Origin: Echiichthys vipera
Lineage: Eukaryota > Chordata > Actinopteri > Perciformes > Trachinidae
Direction of reading: 5' to 3'
Length of the DNA: 64,000 nt
Assembly (NCBI GenBank): GCA_963691815.1
Contig: OY829668.1
Span: 17,713,953 to 17,777,952 of the forward strand
Shown: piece by piece, positions 30,298 to 43,500 of the stretch
Position numbering within the stretch: position 1 is the stretch's first letter
How the letters are laid out: each line of letters starts with the position of its first letter
Made by a program: the position numbers and the translations under genes
The notes under the pieces: generated by a model
The model's database searches: none
What the model saw: only the letters and a program-made list of their open reading frames with translations
What the model was told of the DNA's origin: nothing

Positions 30298-33200
30298 ATG
30301 GCTAAGCTAAAATATACAGTGACCCTTTGCATTTTTAGGAAACCTTCTCTCCTGTTTGCTGTCGACATTTGGTCACAGATTCCTCCAAATGCCAAGGCAG
30401 TAAGCACTTATTTGATTTAGTTTATAGCTACAGAAAACCTACAAACATAGTGATAGCCACCTTTGTCTAGGTTAAACATACAACAGCAAGTCAAGGATCT
30501 TGGTTAGTAGTTCTAATTTAAGTTCTAATTTAATATTCTATTAACCCTGTGCTAAAGTGCCCTCTAGGAGCCTTAACACGTGCTTAAGTTACCTCTAGGA
30601 GCCAAAACATGTGTTAAAGTGCGTCTTGGAAGCCAAAACACGTGCTAAAGTGCTCTCTAGGCGCCAAAACACGAGCTAAAGTGAACTCTTGGGAGCCAAA
30701 CGTGTGCTAAAGTGCCGTCTAAGAGCCTAAACACGTGGTAAAATGCCCTCTAGAAACCAACACTCGTGCTACAGTGTCCTCTAGGAGCCCAAACACGTAT
30801 TAAAGTGTCCTCTAGGGGACAGAGCTTGTTCTAAAGTGCCCTCGGGGAGCCAAAACGTGATGTAAAGTGCCGTCTTAGAAGCCAAAACGTGTTTTAAAGT
30901 GCTCTCTAGAAAACAAAACTTTTGCTAAAGTGTCTTCTAGTAGCCCAAATACGTGTTAAAGTGTCCTCTGCGAGCCAAACACCATGCTAGAGTATCCCCT
31001 AGAAACCAAAACTTGTGCTAAAGTTCCCTCTAGGAGCCTAAACACGTGCTAAAGTGCCCTCTTAGAGCCTAAACAAGTGCTAAAGTGCCCTCTTGGAGCC
31101 TAAACACGTGCTAAAGTGGAGTCTTGGGAGCAAAAACATGTGCTAAAGTATCCTCTTTGGAGCCAAAACGTGTGCTAAAGTGCCCTCTAGGAGCCAAACA
31201 TGCTAGAGTACCCTCTAGAAACCAATACTTGTGCTAGAGTTCCTTCTAGGAGCCTAAACACGTGCTAAAGTGCCCTCTTGGAGCCCAAACACGTGTTAAA
31301 GTGCAGTCTTGGGAGCCAAAACGTGTGCTAAAGTGCTCTCTAGAAAACAAAACTTTTGCTAAAGAGTCCTCTAGTAGCCCAAACACGTGTTAAAGTGTCC
31401 TCTGCAAGCAAAACACCATGTTAGAGTATCCTCTAGAAACCCATACTTGTGCTAAAGTTCCCTTTAGGAGTCTAAACACGTGCTAAAGTACCCTCTTGGA
31501 GCCCAAACACGTGTTAAAGGCGTCCTCTACGAGCCAAACCCTGTGCAAGTGCCCTCTAGGAGCCCAAACACGTATTAAAGTGTCCTCTAGGGGACAGAGC
31601 TTGTTCTAAAGTGCCCTCGGGGAGCCAAAACGTGTGCTAAAGTGCGTCTTGGAAGCCAAAACTTGTGCAAACGTGCTCCCTTAGGAGTCCAAACACGTGC
31701 TAAAGTGCTCTCTAGGAGCCAAAACACGTGCAAAAGTGCACTCTTGGGAGCCAAATGTGCTAAAGTGCCCTCTAGGAGCCTAAACACGTGCTAAAATACC
31801 CCCTAGAAACCAAAACTTGTGTAAAGTTCCGTCCAGGAGCCTAAACACGTGGTAAAGTTCCCTCTAGAAACCAAAACTCGTGCTTCAGTGTCCTCTAGCA
31901 GCCCAAACACGTGTTAAAGTGTCCTCTATGAGCCAAACACCATGCTAGAGTACCCTCTAGAAACCAAAACTTGTGCTAAAGTTCCCTCTAGAAGCCTAAA
32001 CACGTGCTAAAGTGCCATATTGGAGCCAAAACATGTGCTAAAGTATCCTCTTTGGAGCCAAAACATGTGCTAAAGTGCTCTCTAGGAGCCAAATATGCCA
32101 GAGAACCCTCTAGAAACCAAAATGTGTGCTAAAGTTCCCTTTAGGAGCCTAAACACGTGGTAAAGCACCCTATAGAAACCAAAAGTTGAGCAAAAGTGCC
32201 CTCCAGGAGCCCAAACAAGTGTTAAAGTGTCCTCTACGAGCCAAACCCTGTGCTAAAGTGCCCTCTAGGAGCCTAAACACGTGGTAAAGTGCCCTCTAGA
32301 AACCAAAATGTGTGCTAAAGTGCCCTCTAGGGGCCCGAACACGTGTTAAAGTGTCCTCTTGGGGACAGAACTTGTGCTAAAGTGCCCTCTAGGAGTCTAA
32401 ACACGTGCTAAAGTGCCCTCTATGAGCCAAAACATGATCTAAAGTGCCGTCTTGGAAGCCAAAACGTGTGCTAAAGTGCCCTCTAGGAGCCAAATATGCC
32501 AGAGTACCCTGTAGAAACCAAAACTTGTGCTAAAGTTCCCTCTAAAAGCCTAAGCACGTGGTAAAGTGCCCTCTAAAGACCATAACTTGTGCTAAAGTGC
32601 CCTCCAGGAGCCGGAACACGTGTTAAAGTGTCCTCTACAAGCCAAACCCTGTACTAAAGTGCACTCTTGGAGTCTTAACATGTGCTTAAGTGCCCTCTAG
32701 GAGCCAAAACGTGTGCTAAAGTGCCGTCTTGGAAGCCAAAACGTCTGCTAAAGTGCTCTCTTGGGAGCAAAAACATGTGCTAAAGCGCTCTCTTGGAAGC
32801 CAAAGCATGTGCTAAAGTTCCCTCTAGGAGCCCAAACATGTGCTAAAGTGCTCTCTTAGGAGCCCAAACACGTGCTAAAGTTCCCTGTAGGAGCCCAACA
32901 CACATGCTAAAGTGCAGTCTTAGGAACTAAACATGTGCTAAAGTTCCCTCTAGAAACCAAAAAGTGATCCTAAGTGCCGTCTTGGAAGCCAAAACATCTG
33001 CTAGAGTACCCTCTAGAAACCAAAACTTATGCTAAAGTTCCCTTTAGAAGCCTCAACATTTGCTAGAGTACCCTCTAGAAACCAAAACTTGTGCTAAAGT
33101 TCCCTCTAGGAGCCTAAACACGTGGTAAAGTGCCCTCTAGAAACCAAAACTTGTGCTAAAGTGCCCTCAAGGAGCCCAAACACGTTTTAAAGAGTCCTCT

Positions 33201-36200
33201 AGGGGACAAAACTTGTGCTAAAGTGCTCTCTATGAGCCTAAACACTTGCTAAAGTACCCTCTAGGAGCCAAAACGTGATCTTAAGTGCCGTCTTGGAAGC
33301 CAAAACGCGTGCTAAAGTGCCCTCTAGGAGCCAAAACATGTGCTAAAGTGCCATTTGGGAGCCAAAACATCTGCTAAAGTGCCCTCTAGGAGCCAAAACA
33401 CATGCTAAAGTGCTTTCTTGGTAGCCTAAACACGTGCTAAAGTGCCCTCTTGGAGCCCAAACACTTGCTAAAGTGCAGTCTTGGGAGCCAAAACGTGTGC
33501 TAAAGTGCCCTCTAAGAGCCAAAACGTGATGTAAAGTGCCGTCTTGGATGCCAAAATGTGTGCTAAAGTTCTCTCTAGGAGCCAAAACACATGCTAAAGT
33601 GCTCTCTTGGTAGCCTAAACACGTGCTAATGTGCCCTCTTGGAGCCCAAACACGTGCTAAAGTGCAGTCTTGGGAGCCAAAACTTGTGCTAAAGTGCTCT
33701 CTAGGAGCCCAAAGACGTGTTAAAGTGTCCTCAAAGAGCCAAACCCTGTGCTAAAGTGCCCTCTAGGATCCTTAACAAGTGCTTAAGTTCCCTCTAGGAG
33801 CCAAAAAGTGTGTTAAAGTGCGTCTTGGAAGCCAAAAGATGTGCTAAAGTGCTCTCTAGGAGCCAAAACACATGCTAAAGTGCACTCTTGGGAGCCAAAA
33901 CGTGTGCTGAAGTGCCCTCTAGGAGCTAGATATGCTAGAGTACCCTCTAGAAACCAAAATGTGTGCTAAAGTTCCCTCTAGGAGCCAAACATGCCAGAGT
34001 ACCCTCTAAAAACCATAACTTGTGCTAAAGTGCCCTCTAGGAGCCTAAACACGTGGTAAAGTGCCCTCTCGAAAACAAAACTTGTGCTAAAGTGCTCTCT
34101 AGTAGCCCAAACACGTGTTAAAGTGTCCTCAAAGAGCCAAACCCTGTGCTAAAGTGCCCACTAGGAGCCTTAACACGTGCTTAAGTGCTCTCTATGAGCC
34201 AAAACACATGCTAAAGTGCACTCTTGGGAGCCAAAACGTGTGCTAAAGTACCCTCTAGAAACCAAAACTCGTGCTACAGTGTCCTCTAGGAGCCCAAACA
34301 CGTGTTAAAGTGTCCTCTAGGGTCCAGAACTTGTGCTAAAGTGCCCTCTAGGAGCCCAAACACGTGTTAAAGTGTCCTCCACGAGCCAAACACCATGCTA
34401 GAGTACCCTCTTGAAACCAAAACTTGTGCTAAAGTTCTCTCTAGGAGACTAAACACGTGGTAAAGTGCCCTCTAGAAACCAAAACTTGTCCTAAAGTGCC
34501 CTCCAGGAGCCCAAACACGTGATTAAGTGTCCTCTACGAGCCAAACCTTGTGCTAAAGTGCCCTCTAGGAGTCTAAACATGTGCTTAAGTGCCCTTTAGG
34601 AGCCTAAACATGTGCTAAAGTGCCGTCTTGGAAGCCAAAACGTCTGCTAAAGTGCTCTCTTGGGAGCCCACACACGTGCTAAAGTGCTTTCTTGGAGCCA
34701 AAACATGTGCTAAAGTGCACTCTTGTGAGCCAAAACGTGTGCTAAAGTGCCCTCTAGGAGCCAGACATGCTAGAGTACCCTCTAGAAACCAAAACTTGTG
34801 CTAAAGTTCCCTCTAGGAGCCTAAACACGTGGTAAAGTTCCCTCTAGAAACCAAAACTCGTGCTACAGTGTCCTCTAGGGTACAGAACGTGATCTAAAGT
34901 GCCATCTTGGAAGCCAAAACGTGTGCTAAAGTGCTCTCTAGAAAACAAAACTTGTGCTAAAGTGCCCTCTACGAACCCAAATACGTGTTAAAGTGTCCTT
35001 TACAAGCCAAACACCATGCTAGAGTACCCTCTAGATATCAAAACTTGTGCTAAATTTCCCTCTAGGAGACTAAACACGTGGTAAAGTGCCCTTTAGAAAC
35101 CAAAACGTGTGCTAAAGTGCTCTCTTTGGAGCCAAAATGTGTGCTAAAGTGCTTTCTTAGGAGCCCAAACACGTGCTTAAGTGCCCTCTTGGAGCCCAAA
35201 CACATGCTAAAGTGCACTCTTGGGGGCCAAAACGTGTGTTAAAGTATCCTCTTCGGAGCCAAAACGTGTGCTAAAGTGCACTCTAGGAGCCAAACATGCC
35301 AGAGTACCCTCTAGAAAGTAAAACTTGTGCTAAAGTTCCCTCTAGGAGCCTAAACACGTGGTAAAGTGCCCTCTAGAAACCAAAATTTGTGCTGCATTGC
35401 CCTCTAAGAGCCCAAAAACGTGTTAAAGTGTCCTCTACGAGCAAAACACCACGCTAGAGTACCCTCTAGAAACCAAAACTTCTGCTGAAGTTCCCTCTAG
35501 GAGCCTAAACACGTGGTAAAGTGCCCTCTAGAAACCAAAACTTGTGCTAAAGTGCACTCCAGGAGACCAAACACTTATTAAAGTGTCCTCTACGAGCCAA
35601 ACCCTGTGCTAAAGTGCCCTCTAGGAGCCTAAACACGTGCTTAAGTGCCCTCTTGGAGCCCAAACACGTGCTAAAGTGCAGTCTTGGGAGACAAAACGTG
35701 TGCTAAAGTAACCTCTTTGGAGTCAAAATGTGTGCTAAAGTGCCCTCTAGGAGCCAAATAAGCCAGACTACCCTCTAGAAACCAAAACTTGTGCTAAAGT
35801 TCGCTCTAGGAGCCTAAACAAGTGGTAAAGTACCCTATAGAAACCAAAACTTGTGCTAAAGTTCCCTCTTGGAGCCTAAACACGTGGTAAAGTTCCCTCT
35901 AGGAGCCTGAACAGGTGCTTAAGTGCCCTCTGGGAGCCAAAACGTATGCTAAAGTGCTCTCTTAGGAGCCCAAACTTGTGCTAAAGTGCCTTCTTGGAGC
36001 CCAAAAACGTGCTAAAGTGCTCTCTAGGAGCCAAAACCTGTGCTAAAGTGCACTCTTGGGAACCAAAACGTGTGCCAAAGTATCCTCATGGGAGCCAAAC
36101 CCTGTGCTAAATTGCCCTCTAGGAGCCCAAACACGTGTTAAAGTGTCCTCTAAGAGCTAAACCCTGTGCTAAAGTTCCCTCTAGGAGCCTAAACACATGC

Positions 36201-37259
36201 TTGCGTGCCCTCTAGGAGCAAAAATGTGTGCTAAAGTGCCGTCTTGGAAGCTAAAACGTCTGTTAAAGTGCTCTCTTGGGAGCCAAAACGTGTGCTAGAG
36301 TGCTCTCTTAGGAGCCAAAGCATGTGCTAAAGTTCCCTCTAGGAGCTCAAACACGTGCTAAAGTGCTCTCTTAGGAGCCCAAACACTTGCTTAAGTGCCC
36401 TCTTGGAGCCCAAACACATGCTAAAGTGCACTCTTGAGGGCCAAAACGTGTGCTAAAGTATCCTCTTCGGAGCCAAAACGTGTGCTAAAGTGCCCTCTGG
36501 GAGCCAAACATGCCCGAGTACCCTCTAGAAACCAAAACTTGTGCTAAAGTTCCCTCTAGGAGCCTAAACACGTGGTAAAGTGCATTCTAGAAAAAAAAAA
36601 TTGTGCTACATTGCCCTCTACGAGCCCAAACACGTGTTAAAGTGCCCTCTACGAGACAAACACCATGCTAGAGTACCCTCTAGAAACCAAAACTTGTGCT
36701 AAAGTTCCCTCTAGGAGACTAAACACGTGGTAAAGTGCCCTCTAGAAACCAAAACTTGTGCTAAAGTGCTCTCGAGGAGCCCAAACACGTATTAAAGTAT
36801 CCTCTACGAGCCAAACCCTGTGCTAAAGTGCCCTCTAGGAGCCTAAACACGTGGTAAAGTGCCCTCTAGAAACCAAAACTTGTGCTAAAGTGCTCTCCAG
36901 GAGCCCAAACACGTATTAAAGTGTCCTCTACGAGCCAAACCCTGTGCTAAAGTGCCCTCTAGGAGCCTAAACACGTGCTTAAGTGCCCTCTTGGAGCCCA
37001 AACACGTTCTAAAGTGCACTCTTGGGGGCCAAAATGTGTGCTAAAGTATCCTCTTTGGAGCCAAAACGTGTGCTAAAGTGCCCTCTAGGAGCCAAACATG
37101 CCAGAGTACCCTCTAGAAACCAAAACTTGTGCTAAAGTTCCCTCTAGGAGCCTAAACACGTGGTAAAGTGCCCTCTAGAAACCAAAATTTGTGCTAAAGT
37201 GCACTCCAGGAGCCCAAACACGTATTAAAGTGTCCTCTACGAGCCAAACCCTGTGCTAA

Positions 37260-40200
37260 AGTGCCCTCTTGGAGCCCAAACACGTGCTAAAGTGCAGTCT
37301 TGGGAGACAAAACGTGTGCTAAAGTATCCTCTTTGGAGCCAAAACGTGTGCTAAAGTGCCCTCTAGGAGCCAAATAAGCCAGAGTAACCTCTAGAAACCA
37401 AAACTTGTGCTAAAGTGCCCTCCAGGAGCCCAAACACGTGTTAAAGTGTCTTCTACGAGCCAAACCCTGTGCTAAAGTGCCCTCTAGGAGCCTGAACATG
37501 TGCTTAAGTTCCCTCTGGGAGCCAAAACGTGTGCTAAAGTGCTCTCTTAGGAGCCAAAACATGTGCTAAAGCTCTCTCTAGGAGCCCAAACACGTGCTAA
37601 AGTGCTCTCTAGAAACCAAAACTTGTGCTAAAGTGCACTCCAGGAGCCCAAACACGTATCAAAGTGTCATCTACGAGCCAAACCCTGTGCTAAAGTGCCC
37701 TCTAGGAGCCTAAACACGTGCTTAAGTGCCCTCTTGGAGCTCAAACACGTGCTAAAGTGCAGTCTTGGGAGACAAAACGTGTGCTAAAGTATCCTCTTTG
37801 GAGTCAAAATGTGTACTAAAGTTCCCTCTAGGAGCCAAAAAAGCCAGACTACCCTCTAGAAACCAAAACTTGTGCTAAAGTTCGCTCTAGGAGCCTAAAC
37901 AAGTGGTAAAGTACCCTATAGAAACCAAAACTTGTGCTAAAGTTCCCTCTAGGAGCCTAAACACGTGGTAAAGATCCCTCTAGGAACCTGAACAGGTGCT
38001 TAAGTGCCTTCTGGGAGCCAAAACGTATGCTAAAGAACTCTCTTAGGAGCCCAAACTTGTGCTAAAGTGCCTTCTTGGAGCCCAAAAACGTGCTAAAGTG
38101 CATTCTAGGAGCCAAAACAAGTGCCAAAGTATCCTCATGGGAGCCAAACCCTGTGCTAAATTGCCTTCTAGGAGCCCAAACACGTGTTAAAGTGTCCTCT
38201 ACGAGCTAAACCCTGTGCTAAAGTTCCCTCTAGGAGCCTAAACACATGCTTGCGTGCCCTCTAGGAGCAAAAATGTGTGCTAAAGTGCCGTCTTGGAAGC
38301 TAAAACGTCTGTTAAAGTGCTCTCTTGGGAGCTAAAATGTGTGCTAGAGTGCTCTCTTAGGAGCCAAAGCATGTGCTAAAGTTCCCTCTAGGAGCCCAAA
38401 CACGTGCTAAAGTGCTCTCTTAGGAGCCCAAACACGTGCTTAAGTGCCCTCTTGGAGCCCAAACACGTGCTAAAGTGCACTCTTGGGGGCCAAAATGTGT
38501 GCTAAAGTATCCTCTTCGGAGCCAAAACGTGTGCTAAAGTGCCCTCTAGGAGCCAAACATGCCCGAGTACCCTCTAGAAACCAAAACTTGTGCTAAAGTT
38601 CCCTCTAGGAGCCTAAACACGTGGTAAAGTGCCCTCTAGAAACAAAAATTTGTGCTACATTGCCCTCTACAAGCCCAAACAAGTGTTAAAGTGTCCTCTA
38701 CGAGACAAACACCATGCTAGAGTATGCTCTAGAAACCAAAACTTGTGCTAAAGTTCCCTCTAGGAGCCTAAACACGTGGTAAAGTGCCCTCTAGAAACCA
38801 AAACTTGTGCTAAAGTGCTCTCCAGGAGCCCAAACACGTATTAAAGTGTCCTCTACGAGCCAAACCCTGTGCTAAAGTGCCCTCTAGGAGCCTAAACACG
38901 TGCTTAAGTGCCCTCTTGGAGCCCAAACATGTGCTAAAGTGAAGTCTTGGGAGACAAAACATGTGCTAAAGTATCCTCTTTGGAGCCAAAACGTGTGCTA
39001 AAGTGCTCTCTTAGGAGCCAAAGCATGTGCTAAAGTTCCCTCTAGGAGCCCAAACACATGCTAAAGTGCTCTTTTAGGAGCCCAAACACGTGCTTAAGTG
39101 CCCTCTTGGAGCCCAAACACGTAATAAAGTGCACTCTTGGGGGCCAAAATGTGTGCTAAAGTATCCTCTTCGGAGCCAAAACGTGTGCTAAAGTGCCCTC
39201 TTGGAGCCCAAACATGTGCTAAAGTGAAGTCTTGGGAGACAAAACGTGTGCTAAAGTATCCTCTTTGGAGCCAAAACGTGTGCTAAAGTGCTCTCTTAGG
39301 AGCCAAAGCATGTGCTAAAGTTCCCTCTAGTAGCCCAAACACATGCTAAAGTGCTCTTTTAGGAGCCCAAACACGTGCTTAAGTGCCCTCTTGGAGCCCA
39401 AACACGTGCTAAAGTGCACTCTTGGGGGCCAAAATGTGTGCTAAAGTATCCTCTTCGGAGCTAAAACGTGTGCTAAAGTGCCCTCTAGGAGCCAAACATG
39501 CCAGAGTACCCTCTAGAAACCAAAACTTGTGCTAAAGTTCCCTCTAGGAGCCTAAACACGTGGTAAAGTGCCCTCTAGAAACCAAAATTTGTGCTACATT
39601 GCCCTCTTAAAGCCCAAACATGTGTTAAAGTTTCCTCTACGAGCCAAACACCATGCTAGTGTACCCTCTAGAAACCAACACTTCTGCTAAAGTTCCCTCT
39701 AGGAGCCTAAACATGTGGTAAAGTGCCCTCTAGAAACCAAAACTTGTGCTAAAGTGCACTCCAGGAGCCCAAACACGTATTAAAGTGTCCTCTACGAGCC
39801 AAACCCTGTGCTAAAGTGCCCTCTTGGAGCCCAAACACGTGCTAAAGTGCTGTCTTGGGAGACAAAACGTGTGCTAAAGTATCCTCTTTGGAGCCAAAAC
39901 GTGTGCTAAAGTGCCCTCTAGGAGCCAAATAAGCCAGAGTAACCTCTAGAAACCAAAACTTGTGCTAAAGTGCCCTCCAGGAGCCCAAACACGTGTTAAA
40001 GTGTCTTCTACGAGCCAAACCCTGTGCTAAAGTGCCCTCTAGGAGCCTGAACATGTGCTTAAGTGCCCTCTGGGAGCCAAAACGTGTGCTAAAGTGTTTT
40101 CTTAGGAGCCAAAACATGTGCTGAAGCTCCCTCTAGGAGCCCAAACACGTGCTAAAGTGCCCTCTAGATACCAAAACTTGTGCTAAAGTGCACTCCAGGA

Positions 40201-40560
40201 GCCCAAACACGTATTAAAGTGTCCTCTACGAGCCAAACCCTGTGCTAAAGTGCCCTCTAGGAGTCTAAACACGTGCTTAAGTGCCCTCTTGGAGCCCAAA
40301 CACGTGCTAAAGTGCAGTCTTGGGAGACAAAACGTATGCTAAAGTATCCTCTTTGGAGTCAAAATGTGTGCTAAAGTACCCTCTAGGAGCCAAATAAGCC
40401 AGACTACCCTCTAGAAACCAAAACTTGTGCTAAAGTTCGCTCTAGGAGCCTAAACAAGTGGTAAAGTACCCTATAGAAACCAAGACTTGTGCTAAAGTTC
40501 CCTCTAGGAGCCTAAACACGTGGTAAAGTTCCCTCTAGGAGCCTGAACAGGTGCTTAAGT
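37260..40560 (+). repeat. 2555 bp offset higher-order repeat pair
   Basis: CAAATAAGCC with GAGTAACC lies at 37371 and 39926, and the related AAGCCAGACTACC form at 37836 and 40391. Both pairs are exactly 2555 bp apart. Around 38100/40620 the second copy lacks about 62 bp, i.e. two monomers. The copies share distinctive variants such as GTGTCTTCTACGAGCC. Confidence 0.85.
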
Positions 40561-43500
40561 GCCCTCTGGGAGCCAAAACGTATGCTAAAGTGCTCTCTTA
40601 GGAGCCCGAACTTGTGCCAAAGTATCCTCATGGGAGCCAAACCCTGTGCTAAATTGCCCTCTAGGAGCCCAAACACGTGTTAAAGTGTCCTCTACGAGCT
40701 AAACCCTGTGCTAAAGTTCCCTCTAGGAGCCTAAACTCATGCTTGCGTGCCCTCTAGGAGCAAAAATGTGTGGTAAAGTGCCGTCTTGGAAGCTAAAACG
40801 TCTGTTAAAGTGCTCTCTTAGGAGCCAAAACATGTGCTAAAGCTCCCTCTAGGAGCCCAAACACGTGCTAAAGTGCCTTCTTGGAGCCCAAACACGTTTT
40901 AAAGTGCACTCTAGGAGCCAAAATGTGTGCTAAAGTGCACTCTTGGGAACCAAAACGTGTGCCAGAGTATCCTCATGGGAGCCAAACCCTGTGCTAAATT
41001 GCCCTCTAGGAGCCCAAACACGTGTTAAAGTGTCCTCTACGAGCTAAACCCTGTGCTAAAGTTCCCTCTAGGAGCCTAAACACATGCTTGCGTGCCCTCT
41101 AGGAGCAAAAATGTGTGCTAAAGTGCCGTCTTGGAAGCTAAAACGTCTGTTAAAGTGCTCTCTTGGGAGCCAAAACGTGTGCTAGAGTGTTCTCTTAGGA
41201 GCCAAAGCATGTGCTAAAGTACCCTCTAGGAGCCAAAACACGTGCTAAAGTGCTCTCTTAGGAGCCCAAACACGTGCTTAAGTGCCCTCTTGGAGCCCAA
41301 ACATGTGCTAAAGTGCACTCTTGGGGGCCAAAATGTGTGCTAAAGTATCCTCTTCGGAGCCAAAACGTGTGCTAAAGTGCCCTCTAGGAGCCAAACATGC
41401 CCAAGTACCCTCTAGAAACCAAAACTTGTGCTAAAGTTCCCTCTAGGAGCCTAAACACGTGGTAAAGTGCCCTCTAGAAACAAAAATTTGTGCTACATTG
41501 CCCTCTACGAGCCCAAACACGTGTTAAAGTGTCCTCTACGAGACAAACACCATGCTAGAGTACCCTCTAGAAACCAAAACTTGTGCTAAAGTTCCCTCTA
41601 GGAGCCTAAACACGTGGTAAAGTGCCCTCTAGAAACCAAAACTTGTGCTAAAGTGCTCTCCAGGAGCCCAAACACGTATTAAAGTGTCCTCTACGAGCCA
41701 AACCCTGTGCTAAAGTGCCCTCTTGGAGCCCAAAAACGTGCTAAAGTGCAGTCTTGGGAGACAAAACGTGTGCTAAAGTATCCGTTTTGGAGCCAAAACG
41801 TGTGCTAAAGTGCCCTCTAGGAGCCAAATAAGCCAGAGTAACCTCTAGAAACCAAAACTTGTGCTAAAGTGCCCTCCAGGAGCCCAAACACGTGTTAAAG
41901 TGTCTTCTACGAGCCAAACCCTGTGCTAAAGTGCCCTCTAGGAGCCTGAACATGTGCTTAAGTGCCCTCTGGGAGCCAAAACGTGTGCTAAAGTGCTCTC
42001 TTAGGAGCCAAAACATGTGCTAAAGCTCCCTCTAGGAGCCCAAACACGTGCTAAAGTGCCCTCTAGAAACCAAAACTTGTGCTAAAGTGCACTCCAGGAG
42101 CCCAAACAAGTATTAAAGTGTCCTCTACGAGCCAAACCCTGTGCTAAAATGTCCTCTAGGAGCCTGAACAGGTGCTTAAGTGCCCTCTGGGAGCCAAAAC
42201 GTATGCTAAAGTGCTCTCTTAGGAGCCTAAACTTGTGCTAAAGTGCCCTCTAGGAGCCAAACATGCGAGAGTAACCTCTAGAAACCAAAACTTGTGCTAA
42301 AGTTCCCTCTAGGAGCCTAAACACGTGGTAAAGTGCCCTCTAGAAACCAAACCCTGTGCTAAAGTGCCCTCTAGGAGCCCAAACGTGTGCTGTAGTATCC
42401 TCTTTTTGGCCAAAACGTTTACTAAAGTGCCCTCTAGGAGCCAAACATGCTAGAGTTCCCTCTAGAAACCAAAACATGTGCTAAAATTCCCTCTGTGAGC
42501 CTAAACACGTGGTAAAGTGCCATCTAGAAACCAAAACTTGTGCTAAAGTGCCCTCTAGGAGCCCAAACACGTGCTAAAGTGTCCTCTAGGGGACAAAACT
42601 TGTGAGAAAGTGCACTCTTAGGAGCCAAAACATGCGCTAAAGTGTCCTCTTGCGGACAAAACTTGTGCTAAAGTGACCTCTAGGAGCACAAAAACGTGCT
42701 AAAGTACCCTCTAGGAGCCAACACGTGTGCTAAAGTGTTCTCTTGAGAGCCAAAACGTGTGCTAAGTTGTCGTCTTGGAAGCCAAAACGTGTGCTTTAGT
42801 CCTCTCTTGGGATCCAAAACGTGTGCTAAAGTGCTCTCTTAGGAGCCCAAATACCTGTAAGGGCCCTCTAGGAGCCCAAACACGTGCTAAAGTACTCTCT
42901 TGGAGCCTAAACAAGTGCTATAGTGGCCTCTAGGAGCCCAAACACGTGCTTAAGTGCCCTCTAGGAGCAAAACGTGTGCTCAAGTGTCGTCTTGGAAGCC
43001 AGAACGCGTGTTAAAGTGCTCTTTTCGGAGCCAAAACTTTTGCTTAAGTAATCTCTTACGAAACCAAACACATGCTAAAGTGCCCTCTAGGGGCCCAAAC
43101 ACGTGCAAAAGTGCACTCTTGGGAGCCAAAACGTGTGCTAAAGTATCCTCTTGGGAGCCAAAACGTGTGCTAAAGTATCCTCTTGTGAGCCAAAACGTGT
43201 GCTAAAGTGCCCTCTAGGAGCCCAAACACGTGTTAAAGTGTCCTCTAGGGGACAAAACATGTGCTAATGTGCCCTCTAGGAGGTTAAACACGTGCTAAAA
43301 GGCCCTCTAGGAGCCAAAACGTGATCTAAAGTGTCGTCTTGGAAGCTAAAACTTTTGCTAAAGTGCGTTCTAGAAACCAACACTTGAGATAAAGTGCCCT
43401 CTAGGAGCAAAAACACGTGTTAAAGTTTCCTCTACGAGCCAAACCTTGTGCTAAAGTACCCTCTTGGAGCCTAAACACGTGTTAAAGTGCCCTCTTTGGA

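Larger units (their letters stand above)
26267..30544. repeat. Tandem tRNA-Glu/tRNA-Gln repeat block (about 1.1 kb unit, about four copies)
   Basis: tRNA-Gln-like sequences start at 26842, 27850, 28970 and 30226, giving unit lengths of 1008, 1120 and 1256 bp. The full unit, from the Glu type 'a' sequence, contains on the minus strand a tRNA-Glu-like sequence, then a degenerate Glu-like 'x' copy, then a plus-strand tRNA-Gln-like sequence, then a minus-strand degenerate Glu-like 'y' copy. Inter-tRNA spacers are strongly conserved between units (for example GGACAGGGATCC and CAACAGCAAGTCAA). Unit 2 lacks 'x' through a 100 bp deletion, and unit 3 carries a 122 bp hairpin insertion. The block joins a LINE on the left and Sat31 on the right. 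Confidence 0.9.
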
